A stretch of DNA of 64,000 nt, taken from Epiperipatus broadwayi (taxonomy: Eukaryota; Onychophora; Udeonychophora; Euonychophora; Peripatidae). Shown piece after piece: positions 37,266 to 49,330 of this stretch; the first letter of the stretch is position 1; every line of letters begins with the position of its first letter. Made by a program: the position numbers and the translations under genes. Below the pieces are notes generated by a model. That model saw only the letters and a list, made by a program, of their open reading frames with translations. It was not told the DNA's origin and did no database searches. Location of the stretch: positions 64,001-128,000 of the forward strand of contig JAQFVV010000281.1 in the NCBI GenBank assembly GCA_028023455.1, in the 5' to 3' direction.

Positions 37266-38010
37266 TTGTTTTTTGCAAATAATGCTTCCAACCTGCAGGA
37301 AATGTTGCAGGAGTTATCAGATGAAAGTAGGAAAGCAGGACTAAAGATAAATGTTAAAAAGACTAAAGTAATGTTTAATCGATTTACTCAAAATATGAAA
37401 ATAAAGATCGATTATGATGAATTAGAAGAAGTTAACAGTTACAAATACCTCCGTCAGATGATTAATACAGATGGAAACATAATAGAGGAAATTCATCATA
37501 GAATTAAACTTGGTTGGAATGCTTTTGGTAGAAATAATTTGATACTAAAAGGAAATATGCCTATGTGTTTGAAAAGTAAGGTTTTTAACAAATGTGTTTT
37601 ACCAGTTCTTACTTATGGATCTGAGACTTGGACACTTAATAGAAGAGCAATACAGATACTTCAGACCACTCAAAGAAGTATGGAGAGATGTATGTTGGGA
37701 GCAACAAGAAGAGATCGAAAACGCAATGTATGGGTAAGAGAACAAACAGGTGTTACTGACCTCATTGAAAAAATTTAAAGATTGAAATGGAGTTGGGCTG
37801 GACATATTGCTAGATGAGATGATAATAGATGGACAATTGAAATTTTAGACGGGATTCCAAGAGATTGTAAAAGACCCAGAAATAGACCGCATGTGAGATG
37901 GATGGATGAAATAAAAAGTGTGCAGGAGTGATGTGGAGAAGAGAAGCTCAAGATCGGAGAAGATGGATTAAACTTGGAGAGACCTTCATCCTGCAGTGGA
38001 TTGATAATAG
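37266..38010 (+). pseudogene. RTE LINE thumb and C-terminal domain
   Basis: The 170-codon frame continues with AGLKINVKKTKVMFN, NSYKYL, and VLTYGSETWTLN, the typical RT thumb of RTE/LINE proteins, and ends VREQTGVTDLIEKI. Beyond the TAA at 37776 the same frame gives RLKWSWAGHIAR, DNRWTIEIL, and GRP-like RPRNRPHVRWMDEI, then after a shift FILQWID, the conserved end of RTE-type proteins. The coding end lies about 20 bp before the (AT)n tail. Confidence 0.9.
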
Positions 38011-38017
38011 TTGATGA

Positions 38018-38018
<1 letters not shown>

Positions 38019-38092
<74 letters not shown>
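38019..38092. repeat. (AT)n tail of the LINE
   Basis: About 37 AT units directly after the LINE coding end (TTGATGATTA then AT repeats). Confidence 0.95.
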
Positions 38093-38095
<3 letters not shown>

Positions 38096-39449
38096 ATATA
38101 TACTACATTATACAGACAGAAGATTTAATATAGTTAATATTTTTGGCACATTAACCATACAAATTGTCAGTCTGAGATGGTATATAAATATACAACCCAT
38201 GACCACTTTTCAAAAACTATTGCACTCCTCCCTAACTGCAAGGAGCAAGCACCTTTCCTGTGGGTACTTTTTAGTTAGATTAAGAATAAATCCTCTGGTA
38301 CCATCCAGTCAAATCTGCCAGCATATTGACAAAAGAGGATTTTAAAATGCTTCAAGTACTTGATTCCTCTGACCAGCATAAAGAACAAGAAACTGTCCTT
38401 ATTCAAATTACCAATCAATGTATATTAAACACACACATATATAAATAACAAAACTTGATCTTAATAAATATTATATAATGAAGTATGGAGAGAGCGAATG
38501 AAGCCAAATTAACAACATAAAACACTATATTTATTTACAAAAATCATAACATAATAATCAAAATAAAAAATAAATTAAATTACATTAATTATAGAGTTCT
38601 TTACTATAGATTAGTTAATTTATAATAGAGATCAATTCAAATTACTTATAGTTTTATAAAGTGTAAAGAAAAAAAAATTGTCTAGACTTTGGATTTATCA
38701 TGTATCTTTATATTTACCTAGGTTTGTTATAATTTTTGTTTCTGGAGTGTACTTTTGCCCTTTTGAATGTTGGTTGAGTTTATAACTAAAATTCCTCCCT
38801 TTTGTAATAGCTTGTTGCATATCCTTCTAGTGGAAGCATATATCTTGGGTCTTGTTCAGCAATATTCTTTTCTGACAATGTATAGGCATCTTTGCAAATC
38901 ATGGCCAAAGAGATTTAGGTGGGCGAATGAATAAACTGGGTGGTGAACATTGGATGCATCCCTCTCTGGTAGTTTAGCAGAGCATAGTGATCTTAAGACA
39001 TCTGCATATACATTTTAATGGATAAACTGGAAACTTTGTATAAAAAACTTGCTAAAAAATGAATAACTGCATAACTGACTTGACAGAAGACTAAATGACA
39101 GATTTTTAACAGAAAAGCTCTGTAGACTTTTCACTGAAAAAAATCCATCAGAATAAAAATGAATAGAAATTTTGTAGTTGTTCTATCCTTGCCAATTATT
39201 GTATAAGACTATCCACATTAGTAATTAGTTTTCAAGTTCCTTTTAAAAAATAATTAGTTAATCCTCTCTTGTTCTTAATTACAACCTCAATTAATATTAT
39301 TTCATCTGTTGAAAATATTAATATCTAGTAAAACATTATTTTCTTCCTGATCAGATAATTTACAACATATTTTGATCTCTAATTAGATTGTAAATGGTTC
39401 CAATATATATTTGTGCAATCATTTACCATTAAATTCTTATCACTAAATA
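38093..39449. other. intergenic, AT-rich
   Basis: Nothing gene-like supported. A 9-bp inverted repeat AAATCCTCT (38288-38296) / AGAGGATTT (38334-38342) surrounds a 37-base loop. Confidence 0.5.
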
Positions 39450-40853
39450 ACTTTATAAAGTACCAATTTAGAGTGTGCCCATGTCCATTTTGAAATATAA
39501 AGGTCATCCAAAACTACCACTGAGACATCCAAGTGATAAATGACATCGAACAATCCACACAAGGTCACAATATGACCTTTAGTTACAAAATCACAATTAA
39601 TATCAATAATTAAAAATGCCCAAATTTCCTACAACTACCACAGCATATTAATTCAGCAATTAATAGTAAATTGCATTTTATTTTAACATTAGCCAAAATA
39701 TTAATTGTCTAAAGTAAAGAATATTAATTTTACAATTAATAAAAAAATAATAAATCCATTTTTTTACCAAAGTAAATAATGTTATGAGCTTAATTTCTCA
39801 CATGTTGTTATTTGCTTGTGAATGAATAAAAGAAATCTAAATGAGAGATTTATTCATTAAATTTCTTAAAGATGATAACTTATGGTGAAAAGATTAGTGT
39901 TTATCTTATTTAAAATCGAATACCTATTTTGCATTTCAAATAATCAATACATTTGTATTAAAATTAATTTGTTGATTATTTCACATGTAAAACAGGTATT
40001 GGATTTTTAAACAAGATAAACATCAACCTATTCACTATCAGTAGGTAGAGTTATCACCTTTGAGAAATTTAATGAATAAATCTCTCTCATTTAGATTCTT
40101 TCTATCCATCCACCAGATAGTACTGATATGGAAGAAATTAAACACAAAACATTACTCAGTTTGGTAAGAAAAAATGATTTATTAATTTTTTGTTAATTGT
40201 AAAATTAATATTCTTTAAATTTACACAATTATTCTTCCAACTAATGTTAAGATAAAATGCAATTTATTATTAATTGTAGAATTTATATGCTTTGGCAGTT
40301 ATTTCTACATTTATTCAAGATTTACGTTATTTCCACATGTGGTTATAATACTATATATTTAATAAAATTTGTACTTTAAAAGCTTTTAGTATTTCAAAAT
40401 TATATGCTACATTTATTCAACATTTATGTATTTTAGAAATTATAATCTGGGCATATATTGTAATATAAATTGTATTTTAGAATGTAAAAGCTTTTACTTT
40501 TTCAAAATTATAAGCTTGGTATGATCAATTTTATGTTATTACGACATGTGTTTATGGAAACAACACTTTGTATCATTAAAACATCCTTCCTCTTCCCAGC
40601 ATTCTTCAGCACTTTGCACCATTATTATAGTAATAACATTTGTATTTTAGAAATTATAAATGTTTAGTATTTAGATTGCATTTACTGTCATTTTGAATTC
40701 TAAGGACCACCCAAAATCTATCACTGACACTTCCATGTGACCCTGTGTGGATTCTTCGATGTCATTTATCACTTGAATGTGTCAGCAGTGGTTTTGAGTG
40801 ATCCTTAGATTTCAAAATGTCATGAGCACACTCTAAATAAGCACTCTTTATAA
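39450..40853. mobile_element. 1.4-kb foldback element
   Basis: The outer 110 bp (39470-39585, TTAGAGTGTGC...GTGATAAATGACATCGAA...CCACAC) is mirrored at 40730-40833. A second, inner pair mirrors about 39670-39950 against about 39985-40285 around a small AT-rich centre. The right arm carries an extra 450-bp segment between the inner and outer blocks. No coding capacity. Confidence 0.8.
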
Positions 40854-41100
40854 TTCTTAATGTTATTTTTACATATTTAAAGTTATAATTTAGTTTCTTT
40901 GTTTTTATAATCCAACAAAATTTTCTTTTTAGTTAAAAAATATATAAGTGCTTTTTTAAAATAGTAACTCTAAAAATTCTTACATTACAATAGGTTTAAT
41001 CAGACTTTTGATTTATAAAAAAATATCTACTTTTACCTATTCAACAGTTCATTTTTATTTTATATATATATATTTTTGAATATTTTAAAATATTTTATGT

Positions 41101-41140
41101 AACATGCGCACACACACACACACACATATATATATATAAT
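41101..41140. repeat. (CA)n(TA)n microsatellite
   Basis: CACA repeats pass into TATA repeats immediately before the 41145 foldback family; the related copy at 57130 also abuts an AT run. Confidence 0.8.
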
Positions 41141-41280
41141 CAATAAAACAACTCATAAATTGTGCAACTTGCTTTTAAGCTTGTGCTAAAATGTTCACTA
41201 GATGGAGCTTACCACTAGCTCCAAACAAGCTTTAATTATAAGTGCCAAACAGAGAAAAAAATAAAACCTCTATCGCAAAA

Positions 41281-41342
41281 ATCCTCATCTCCAGACCAAT
41301 TGGTTTCGAGCTTAATGGCCCACCTCAGTGAAGAGTTAGGAT
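41281..41342 (-). ncRNA. hammerhead-like motif, foldback left arm
   Basis: On the minus strand: ATCCT...TCTTCA, CTGAGGT (the core box CTGATGA with two changes), helix II GGGC/GCTC around a CATTAA loop, GAAA, helix III ACC-AATT-GGT, then C as the cleavage-site base of GTC, and TGGAGA...AGGAT pairing back as helix I. Helices I, II and III can all form; only the core box is imperfect. Type I hammerheads of this layout are known in PLEs and retrozymes. Confidence 0.6.
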
Positions 41343-41525
41343 TTCAGAAACTAGATCTAAAACTCCACCTCAGAGCACTTATTTAATACATTACTATCTT
41401 TTTGAAAACTTGAATTATTCAGACACGTTGAAGACATTTACATGTCCGAATAATTCAAGTTTTCAAACTCAGAGTAATGTATTAAATAAGTGCTCTAAGT
41501 TGTAGTTTTAGATCTAATTTCTGAA

Positions 41526-41587
41526 ATCCTAACTTTTCACTGAGGTGGGCCATTAATCTTGAAACCAATTGGTCTGGAGATGAGGAT
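41526..41587 (+). ncRNA. hammerhead-like motif, foldback right arm
   Basis: Same layout as the left-arm motif: CTGAGGT, GGGC...TCTT (helix II weakened), GAAA, ACC-AATT-GGT, C, TGGAGATGAGGAT. More decayed than the left-arm copy. Confidence 0.5.
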
Positions 41588-41903
41588 TTTTATGATAGAG
41601 ATTTTAAGGTCTTTCTCTGTTGGCACTTATAATTAAAGATTGTTTGGAGCTAGTGGTAAGCTCCATATAGTTAACACACATATATATATATTGTATGAAT
41701 GTATAGCTTATTTTCTTATCTATATTATACTTTTAGTCATCTATCTTTCTACATATAAGTAGACTAATAGAAAGATATCTTTATTGTTTTATAAATAAAA
41801 TAATTCTAAATTGAATGTAATAAACACTTATCTCTAATGCTATTGATAATATTAAATTGGCAGTGGTAAATGAGAGGTTTCTCTCATTCTAGACTTAATA
41901 TAT

Positions 41904-41928
41904 TGTAACGGCGTATGGGCCCATTACA
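41904..41928. repeat. 25-bp TGTAACGG...CCATTACA palindrome
   Basis: Imperfect inverted repeat with TGTAAC/TTACA ends; compare the 26-bp palindrome at 49331-49356. Confidence 0.6.
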
Positions 41929-42220
41929 GAACAATTACTCATTTTCAAAGCTAAATGCACTTATATAGGCTAATCTTATGTGTCTTGAAATAAGAGTGTG
42001 AATACATTAAATCATTCACTTTACATTTATTTCTTTTAATAATTTGGTTAATGAGAGTAACCTTGCATTTAACACCACTGATTTAATGTTATATACAGTG
42101 ATAGTGAAAAGAGTTTACATAGAATTGCAATTTGACATTGCATTAGTAAAATTCATTGATTATTATAAATGAAATAAGTACACGATTATACATACTTTTT
42201 GTATTTCTTTGTATTTGTAG

Positions 42221-42253
42221 ATAATGGAGGAAGTAAAAGAGAATTTGTTGGAG
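42221..42253 (+). CDS. micro-exon candidate (MEEVKENLLE)
   Basis: A pyrimidine-rich tract ending TTTGTAG (42220) precedes ATAATGGAGGAAGTAAAAG..., and a donor-like GAG|GTAAAT follows at 42253. The 33-base segment contains an ATG and no stop. Splice-like signals of this quality occur by chance in AT-rich DNA, so this is weak. Confidence 0.15.
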
Positions 42254-42439
42254 GTAAATACGTAAACACTATATATATATATATATTTATATATAATTAA
42301 GAGCATGCTAATGAGCTCTAAACAAACTTTTTTATATATTTATGATACATGCAACTACAAGAGAAGGCATTCAAATCATTTTTAGCTATATATAAGTCAT
42401 ATGACATCTGACTTTTTACTATTAATATATATATATATA

Positions 42440-43649
42440 ATCAAAATTATTCCAAATTCACAACTCAGCCATTTTAGCCAAAGAAAATAAACTCTAAAAT
42501 ACAACGAATGGTTGCATTTCTACAGGCATACTTCTTAAGTGTAAAGGATTACAAAGTAACATATTTATACTAAACATTACCCACAATTCCACTTACATCT
42601 CTCACACCCTTAATATTGAAAGAATTTTTAAATGAGTTAATTTCTTCAGAATCATAAATTTTTAATAATAAAGATTCCTTAATTCTTTTTTTATTTCATT
42701 TCCCTCAGAGAAAAAAACTTTAGCTTCATCAAAATTAATACTGTGGCCTGTATCATTTTCATGGATATATAAAATAAAACAGATATTCTTTCCTTTTTTC
42801 ATTTAAGCTCAAACTATTTTGACCTGTATATGCTTTCTCACAAAAACAAAGGATAATAAATATTACTCCAGAAATGGTCTTTCTATCAAAAATTTCATTT
42901 GTATTATTTAATAAATTATTCAAAGTAATTCCTCTTTTCCAAGCATTTTTTTTTATTTCTACACAAATTACTATTTTTACTTACAATTTTATAAGAAGAC
43001 CAATTTAAATGGCAAAGTAATAAAATATTTTTTAGTCCTTCACATAATTACAAATATTATTACTATTAAAATACTTATAACAAATTTATCAGAGTATCCA
43101 ATACTTAAATAATCTTTATATAATTGACCTTTTTGAAACAAAGCTATCTCATTAGAATTATTTAATCTCTTATTTTTATAACAATAATTTATTAAAGCAG
43201 CTATTTTGTGGGATATAGATTGATAGCTATCAAGTTTAATTATAGACCTTATCTTTTTATCCTTAACATAATGACTACACACCAAACAAATAGTCTTTAT
43301 ATTTCTAGTTAACAATAAGTATAAAAATTTTAATGAACACAACCTAGGCCTCTCCCCCTCCCTCCTTTTACAACATATTTTATAGAAGAATCAAAACAAA
43401 GACATTTACCAATTCTTTCAATTTATCATTCTCAACTACAAATAAACAAACAAACATCAACATATCTAACAAATAACTTTAAATATAAACAATTATTTTT
43501 ATTAATAATTTCTTCTTTCAAATAATTAATATAAACTGAACAAATTGAAAGATATATAATATAATTATTATCCAACTAATCTTTAATAATTTTAATCTTA
43601 TTCTTTGACATACATTTATGTATATAAAAACATCAATACTGCTTAATCT
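42440..43649 (-). pseudogene. PLE copy, left arm of an inverted pair
   Basis: Read leftwards: LKLFVRYVDVCLF (about 43475-43440, RT motif C with the second Asp changed), the 100-codon frame 43342-43040 with KTICLVCSHYVKDKKI...SYQSISHKIAAL (PLE thumb region), then CEKAYTGQNSLSLNE (about 42850-42800, YIG-type motif of the GIY-YIG nuclease) and HSINFDEAK. The end region down to about 42443 (AATTTGGAATAAT) mirrors the end of the right arm. Many stops. It is homologous to 43661-44975 but not identical, so the pair is old or arose from two different copies. Confidence 0.75.
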
Positions 43650-43681
43650 ATTAACACACAAGATTAAGCAGTATTGATGTT
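43629..43681. repeat. perfect 21-bp palindrome at the PLE-PLE junction
   Basis: AACATCAATACTGCTTAATCT (in the order 43629-43649) is exactly mirrored at 43661-43681 around an 11-base loop. It marks the point where the two PLE copies meet head to head. Confidence 0.9.
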
Positions 43682-44975
43682 CTTATGATTGTATTAGTTA
43701 AATATGGATCTCTATCAAAGATTAACATTAAATTTATTAAAGATTTGCTTTTATTATTGCAGAATTCTATGTATTTTACTTATAATGGCAATTTTTATAA
43801 AATTAAGAAAGGGTGAATAATAAGTAATATTATTTACCATTTAAATTATCCAGGTTATATTAATTATTTGAAAAAGGAAATTATTATTAAGCAAAAGGGC
43901 TCTGTACATTTGAAGTTATTTGTTAGATATGTTGATGCTTGTCTGTTCGTTTATCATTAAGAATTATAAATTGAAAGAGTTCTTATATGAGTTTGTTTTG
44001 ATCATTTTATAAAATATGTTGAAAAAGAAGAAGAGGAGGAATAGATTTTGTTAGATTAAATTTTTTAGATATATTGGTGATTAAAAATGTAAAGAATAAT
44101 TGTGTGGTATATAGTCATTATGTTAAGAGTAAAGAGCTAAAGTCTATAATTAAACTTGATAGCTATCAATCCATTTCATATACAATAGCTGCTTTAAGAA
44201 ATGATTGTTATAGAAGTAAGAGATTAAATAATTCTAATGAGGTAGTTTTGTTTCAAAAAGATCAATTTTATAAAGATTATTTGAGTGTTGGCTACTGTGA
44301 TAAATTTGTTAAAAGTATTTTATTTAATAGTAATAATATTTGTAATGATATGAACAATAAAAAAAATGATTTTATGTCTTTGCCATTTAAATTGTCTTAT
44401 TAAATTGTATATAAAAATAAGAATTTGTTTGGAAATAAGGAAATTGCTTGCAAATGGAGTATTACTTTGAATAATTTATTAAATAATGCATAGGAAATTT
44501 TTGATAGAAAAACTATTCCTGGAGTAGTGTAAAGTCCTTGTTTTTGTAAGAAGGTGTATATCCATCAGAGTAGTTTGAGATTAAATGAAAGAAAAAAGAT
44601 TCATAAAAGTAGGGTAAGAAATAAATATCTCAGTTCTGTTTTATATATCCATGAAAAAGATACAAGCCACACTATTAATTTTGATGAGGTTAGAATGGTC
44701 CTCTTTGAGGGAAATGAAATAAAAAAAAGAATTAAAGAAACTTTATTATGAAAAAATTTATGGTTCTGAAGCAGTTACTTTATTAAAACATTATTTTAAA
44801 ATTAAGGGTATATGGATGTAAATGAAGTTGTAGGTAATTTTTAATTTAACTATATTGTTATCTTGTAGTCCTTTACATTTGAGAAGTCTGCTTGTAGCAG
44901 AAGAATCATTCTGTTTTAGAGTTTATTTTCTTTGACTATTCTATTTGAATTGTAAATTTGGAGTACTTTAGTTTA
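43661..44975 (+). pseudogene. PLE copy, right arm of an inverted pair
   Basis: NGNFYKIKKG (about 43785-43814), then LKLFVRYVDACLFVY (about 43910-43955) with the RT box YVDD changed to YVDA; the frame 44074-44403 gives the thumb (SIIKLDSYQSISYTIAAL) and KNDFMSLPFKLSY; the frame 44554-44751 gives the GIY-YIG part SLRLNERKKIHKS, HEKDTSHTINFDEVRMV and the family's usual end. The sequence upstream of RT motif B is missing at the junction with the left arm. The tail (44880-44915) has a GTCTGC/GCAGAA hairpin after GAGAA, where related elements carry a hammerhead. Confidence 0.8.
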
Positions 44976-45029
44976 GCTTTAGTTTTTTAATGCTTTATAT
45001 ATATATATATATATATTGTAACCTTTTGA

Positions 45030-45770
45030 AATAGAGAGAGAGAGAGATAAGAAGAAAATGGAATAAAAAAGAAAGAAAGATAAAGATAAATAATGAAAAT
45101 GAAATGAGAGAGGTCAATTGTAACCTAATAGAATGTGAGGGGTGTGTGAGAAAGAGAAAAGAGAGAGAAAGGGATAATGCTAATAAAGAGGGAAAAAATG
45201 AGATGATAGAAAGAAATGAGAGATAGAGAAAGAAAGAAAAGAAAAGAAGAAAAATGCTAATAATGAACTGAGATAAAAGAGGAAGAGAATAAAGGGAGAA
45301 AATTATAAAATGGAAGTAAAATGTAACCTACTAGAATAAGAAGGGTGTGTGAGAAAGAGAAAATAATAGAAATGATAATAATGATAATAGAGGGAGAAAA
45401 TTATGAATTATGAAATGATATATGTAATGGATAGAGAAAAGAAATGATATGATTGAAAGATATGAAAGAGAGATATAAGAAGAAGATGGAATAAAAGAGA
45501 GAGAAATGAAATGAGATGGTAGAAGAAACTCTTAATAAATATTTTAAATGGCTGAGATGATAGAAAAATATGAGAAATGACATGAAAAAAAAATGGAATG
45601 AAATTAAAATGAAATGAAATATAATATAACTAAAATGAAATGAAATATAAACTAAATAAGATAGAATAAAGGAGAGAGAAATGAAATGAGATGCTAGAAA
45701 AAAAAAGACATTACAAGAAATGGAATAAAATTGAAATGAAATGAAATAAAATATAAATATGAGACTCTAA
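45030..45770 (+). repeat. 740-bp C-poor purine-rich tract
   Basis: The plus strand is almost free of C and made of GA, GAAA, AAATG and GATAA units. Two blocks sharing AACCTA(A/C)TAGAAT, GGGTGTGTGAGAAAGAGAAAA lie about 200 bp apart (45122 and 45326), so it is partly an imperfect tandem repeat. It begins right after an (AT)n run that follows the PLE pair. Confidence 0.85.
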
Positions 45771-45779
45771 ACGACTCAG

Positions 45780-48700
45780 CTCAGTGGGGTTACAATAAAT
45801 TTAAAGAAAAGAGATGATGATCCAGAAATGTATAATCAAATAAAGATCAAATCCAATACTGATGAACTATAACTACTACAGCATATTTATAATCTACTAC
45901 TAAACCATACAAAATATAAATTTTAAAACACTGACTAATAGTTACCATATTAGTCCTATCAATAGATCACACATACTCTGAATAAGAAAAAAAAATACCT
46001 TAATTAGAAAGATTATCTTACTAAATTATATTCAATAAAAACAAGAGTAACTAATCTCAGGGATTTCTAAACTAAAACTCTTGTATAAAATTTAAGTTTA
46101 AGTTAAGTTGCCTAATAAAGAGTTACTGTAATGAATAAATAAATAAGTGACATCTTAGCTGATCATAAAATAATTATAATATGTTCAATCTTAAAATAAT
46201 AAACAAAACAAACATCAATTCAAACAATTTAATGAATCAATTTAAATTTAACTAATAATGGCCTATTATCTAAGATATTACTTGAGCAAAGAAAAGAGCA
46301 AGGGTACTTTTAATGCCTTTCCATACTCACAGACAACCACTAAAGACCTCAAATGCAACTATATTAGAATTCTTTAAATATCAGATTTAAGATGATGATA
46401 GATGACGTGTAGTCAATATATGATAAGATGCAGCTCCTAAAACAATATTAATTAAAATATTCTTCTGAAGTACTAATATTGTTAATCTGATATTGCATAA
46501 TCTTTAGTCTGAAAGATATACCGATAATTTAAAAAAAAAACAAAAAAACTTTTAAGTAAGTATTTAATTATGTATCTATTATAATGCAATTATCTGTATT
46601 TATGATTCAATGTGAGAATCATTTACTTTAACATAGTTATTTTTTTTTTTTAATTTTCAAAACAATATCAACTATATTTAATTAACTTAGAGTATCCTTG
46701 TAAATGTTTGAATTTAAGATTCAATAACTTTAAAATTTTGTGAACTTGGAACCCAAGATAATAATATATTCTCATATAAAAGCAAAACAAACAAAACAAA
46801 ACTTTTGAAATAATAATAATATGGTTTATTAAGAATAATAAGAAATTCTTACAAATTTAATGGACTACAATCATTGCCAATATCACACTGAGATTTATTA
46901 TAAGTATTTTGACTTTTAATAATTTCCTTTAATTTACGTTAGTATACTTAATAATAGGCTAAGGCTATTCAATTTCCATCACTTTTAATAATTAGAGATT
47001 TTACAATCTTTAACTTTAATTATAATGTCTGTATTTAATAAGCACATTATAATTTTTTTATTAAAATATTTTAAAACATTATGGTGTCATCTAGTGATCA
47101 GAATAACACACAAAAACTATGTTTATATTTGAATTTCTAGCTTAATTTTATAATCCGAAACTTAACAAACGCTAAGTTGGAAAAGCATATATTTTGAAAA
47201 CTACTATACTGACATAACTAATATTAAACTAATGATATATTTTTAAATTAGACTAAGCTAATCTTAAAATAAAACTAAGTTATGTGTATGGAACATTCAT
47301 TCATCAGAGATCAGTTATATTTTTTTTAAAATAAATTTAGTCCACATAAAATTATTCCCTCAATGTTTTAAAATTAATAATGTAACAGACTTACAAATCC
47401 AGCGGCGAAATCCTGGATGAAAATATTAAATTAGTATGTGTGAATTGCCACTTATACCATATGCATATTTAACATACTTTAAAATAAATATAACTTATTG
47501 TTGGTTAGCTTGTGCATGATAAAACTATCATAGCAACACAATTCAAACATTGATATACCTATGAGCTTTAAATTAGCTACAACTACCTGAAGAAATACAT
47601 TTTCCTCAAACAAGCATATCTTGTCATCACAAATCTAAAACAAATGCAACATCACCTACTGTGGTGGAATTAGCATTAAGTCATCATGAATGATATGCAA
47701 AAAAACATATAAAAATACTAAGCTCCTCAGAGCTAGAAAAGAATATGGTGGCTTCCAAAAATACCTAACTTCGAGGCAAAACAAAGATGTCTGGTATTAT
47801 CTTCAGTACAACTGGGAACAGGTACACCCACCAGAAAAGCACAATCCTCTCATGGGATTTCCAATGCTTATAAATGTGATTATCATCACTGAAAAATACA
47901 ATATAATAACCCTCTTTTGGGGACAAACACTATCAAATCATGGAATTACATTACAGTAAAGATGGAGGATACTCTCGACTCAATAAACATATTCAAAAAT
48001 TATGAACTAAGCTTAACTCTTGAGGCTAACAAATACTAACTAATAGCAAGATATATACTTCACTTAAACTAACTAAGTTATTTCCAAGAAATTTATAAAA
48101 TACAAAATGTATATCCAATGTTCGAACCAACAAAGCAAACTATGTGTCAACTGACTACTGTAGAAAATACTTTAAAATTAAGTGCATGCAAAATTCTAGG
48201 CAAGGCACAATGCACACATAACAAAATATTAAATGCTAAAATATAGTAAATAGTGGACTTTTAAAGTTGTAAATTAAATGCAAGAGTATTTACTTCTCGA
48301 TGAATATAAAATATTTGTAACTATTACTAATATAACATTCATAAAACAAATGAATGGATATTCTCTGATAAACTACAATAGTGAATTTAAAATAAAAATT
48401 GAGTAAAACATCCCATTTATATGAAAACAAGACTGTGATATTTAAATCTCTATAATAAAATTATTAAATAGAAACTAGCTAGTGTAATGCTTGATAAATA
48501 AACTAAATCTACTTAAGAATAGCAAGAAACATTTGCTCATTCAAATAAACCTATTTTCGTTTTAAAGTTATAACCCTAGTTTACCTGTATATTTATGCCA
48601 AAATGTGTTACATAAAAATTTAATAGCATAAATATTTTTATGGTTTCATTTTTTTTAACCAATAAAACAGACCATAAAAAAATAATAATACATTAATTCA

Positions 48701-48890
48701 AGTTCATATTTCGGCTCCATGATGATTTTTCCATTTCATAATGTGTAGACAATTTATCCAGGTTAAGATATCTATTTGAATTCAAAGCTTCAATTAATAC
48801 ATTTATATACATGGCAATCATTTCCAAACGAAAATGTTCAATAGTTCATTAATAATATTTTTTTTTAAAAACAATTTTACAAACTTAAAT
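45780..48890. other. intergenic, AT-rich
   Basis: No gene supported. The 89-codon frame at 47690-47959 (MICKKTYKNTKLLRARKEYG and onward) lies in a slightly GC-richer patch but has no recognisable domain. Several poly(A)/poly(T) runs. Confidence 0.45.
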
Positions 48891-48891
48891 A

Positions 48892-49320
48892 ATAATAACG
48901 TGAAAGCTAAACACCTTCAAACAGATACGCTTTAAAAATGCTTACGTGACAGCCAATCAGATGGAATAATGGCATCACATGGGACTCTAAATTCTAAAAC
49001 ACAAGCCAGAACTATTAGAAAAAGATGGGACCCATCTTAATCTATGCCTCAATTATATTTGTTAATTTATATATATAATATTTAGTGGATTAAATGTGAA
49101 GGTATTTAAGCTTCACACTCTTAGTTCCAAATGCTTGAGTCTGGCTTATTTAAATATAATTGAGGCATAGATTAAGATGGGTCCCATCTTTTTCTAATAG
49201 TTCTGGTTTGTGTTTTAGAATTTAGAGTCCCATGTGATGCCATTATTCCATCTTATTGGCTGTCATGTAAGCATTTTTAAAGCGTATCTGTTTGAAGGTG
49301 TTTAGCTTTCACGTTATTAT
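48892..49320. mobile_element. 429-bp foldback element
   Basis: ATAATAACGTGAAAGC at the left is mirrored at the right end (GCTTTCACGTTATTAT); arms 48892-49052 and about 49152-49320 are close reverse complements, loop about 100 bp with a small AAGGTATTTAAGCTTCACA hairpin. MITE-like, no coding capacity. The outer base pairs are followed at the right by the palindrome at 49331. Confidence 0.85.
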
Positions 49321-49330
49321 AATATTATCT

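Larger units (their letters stand above)
34800..38018 (+). mobile_element. RTE-type LINE, nearly full length, decayed
   Basis: Apurinic-like endonuclease, reverse transcriptase and the C-terminal domain follow in order on the plus strand from about 35210 to 38010, and the element ends directly at an (AT)n tract, as RTE elements usually end in short-repeat tails rather than poly(A). The 5' limit is unclear; 34800-35210 may be its leader. The reading frame is broken by stops near 35309, 35428, 36196, 36725, 37202, 37776 and 37815 and by shifts near 36360 and 37265. Confidence 0.85.
41145..41675. mobile_element. foldback element with hammerhead-like motif in both arms
   Basis: Left arm from 41193 (GTTCACTAGATGGAGCTTACC) is mirrored to 41675; the arms meet around 41420-41440 (ATTATTCGGACATGT region). 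The 48 bp to the left of the inverted repeat are shared with the short related element at 57130-57272, so the family unit starts near 41145. Each arm holds a hammerhead-like order of motifs described separately. No open frame. Confidence 0.85.

Noticed and set aside
45780-45815. CGACTCAGCTCAGTGGGG as a tRNA gene
   Set aside because: Only a box A-like string; no T-arm or cloverleaf pairing.
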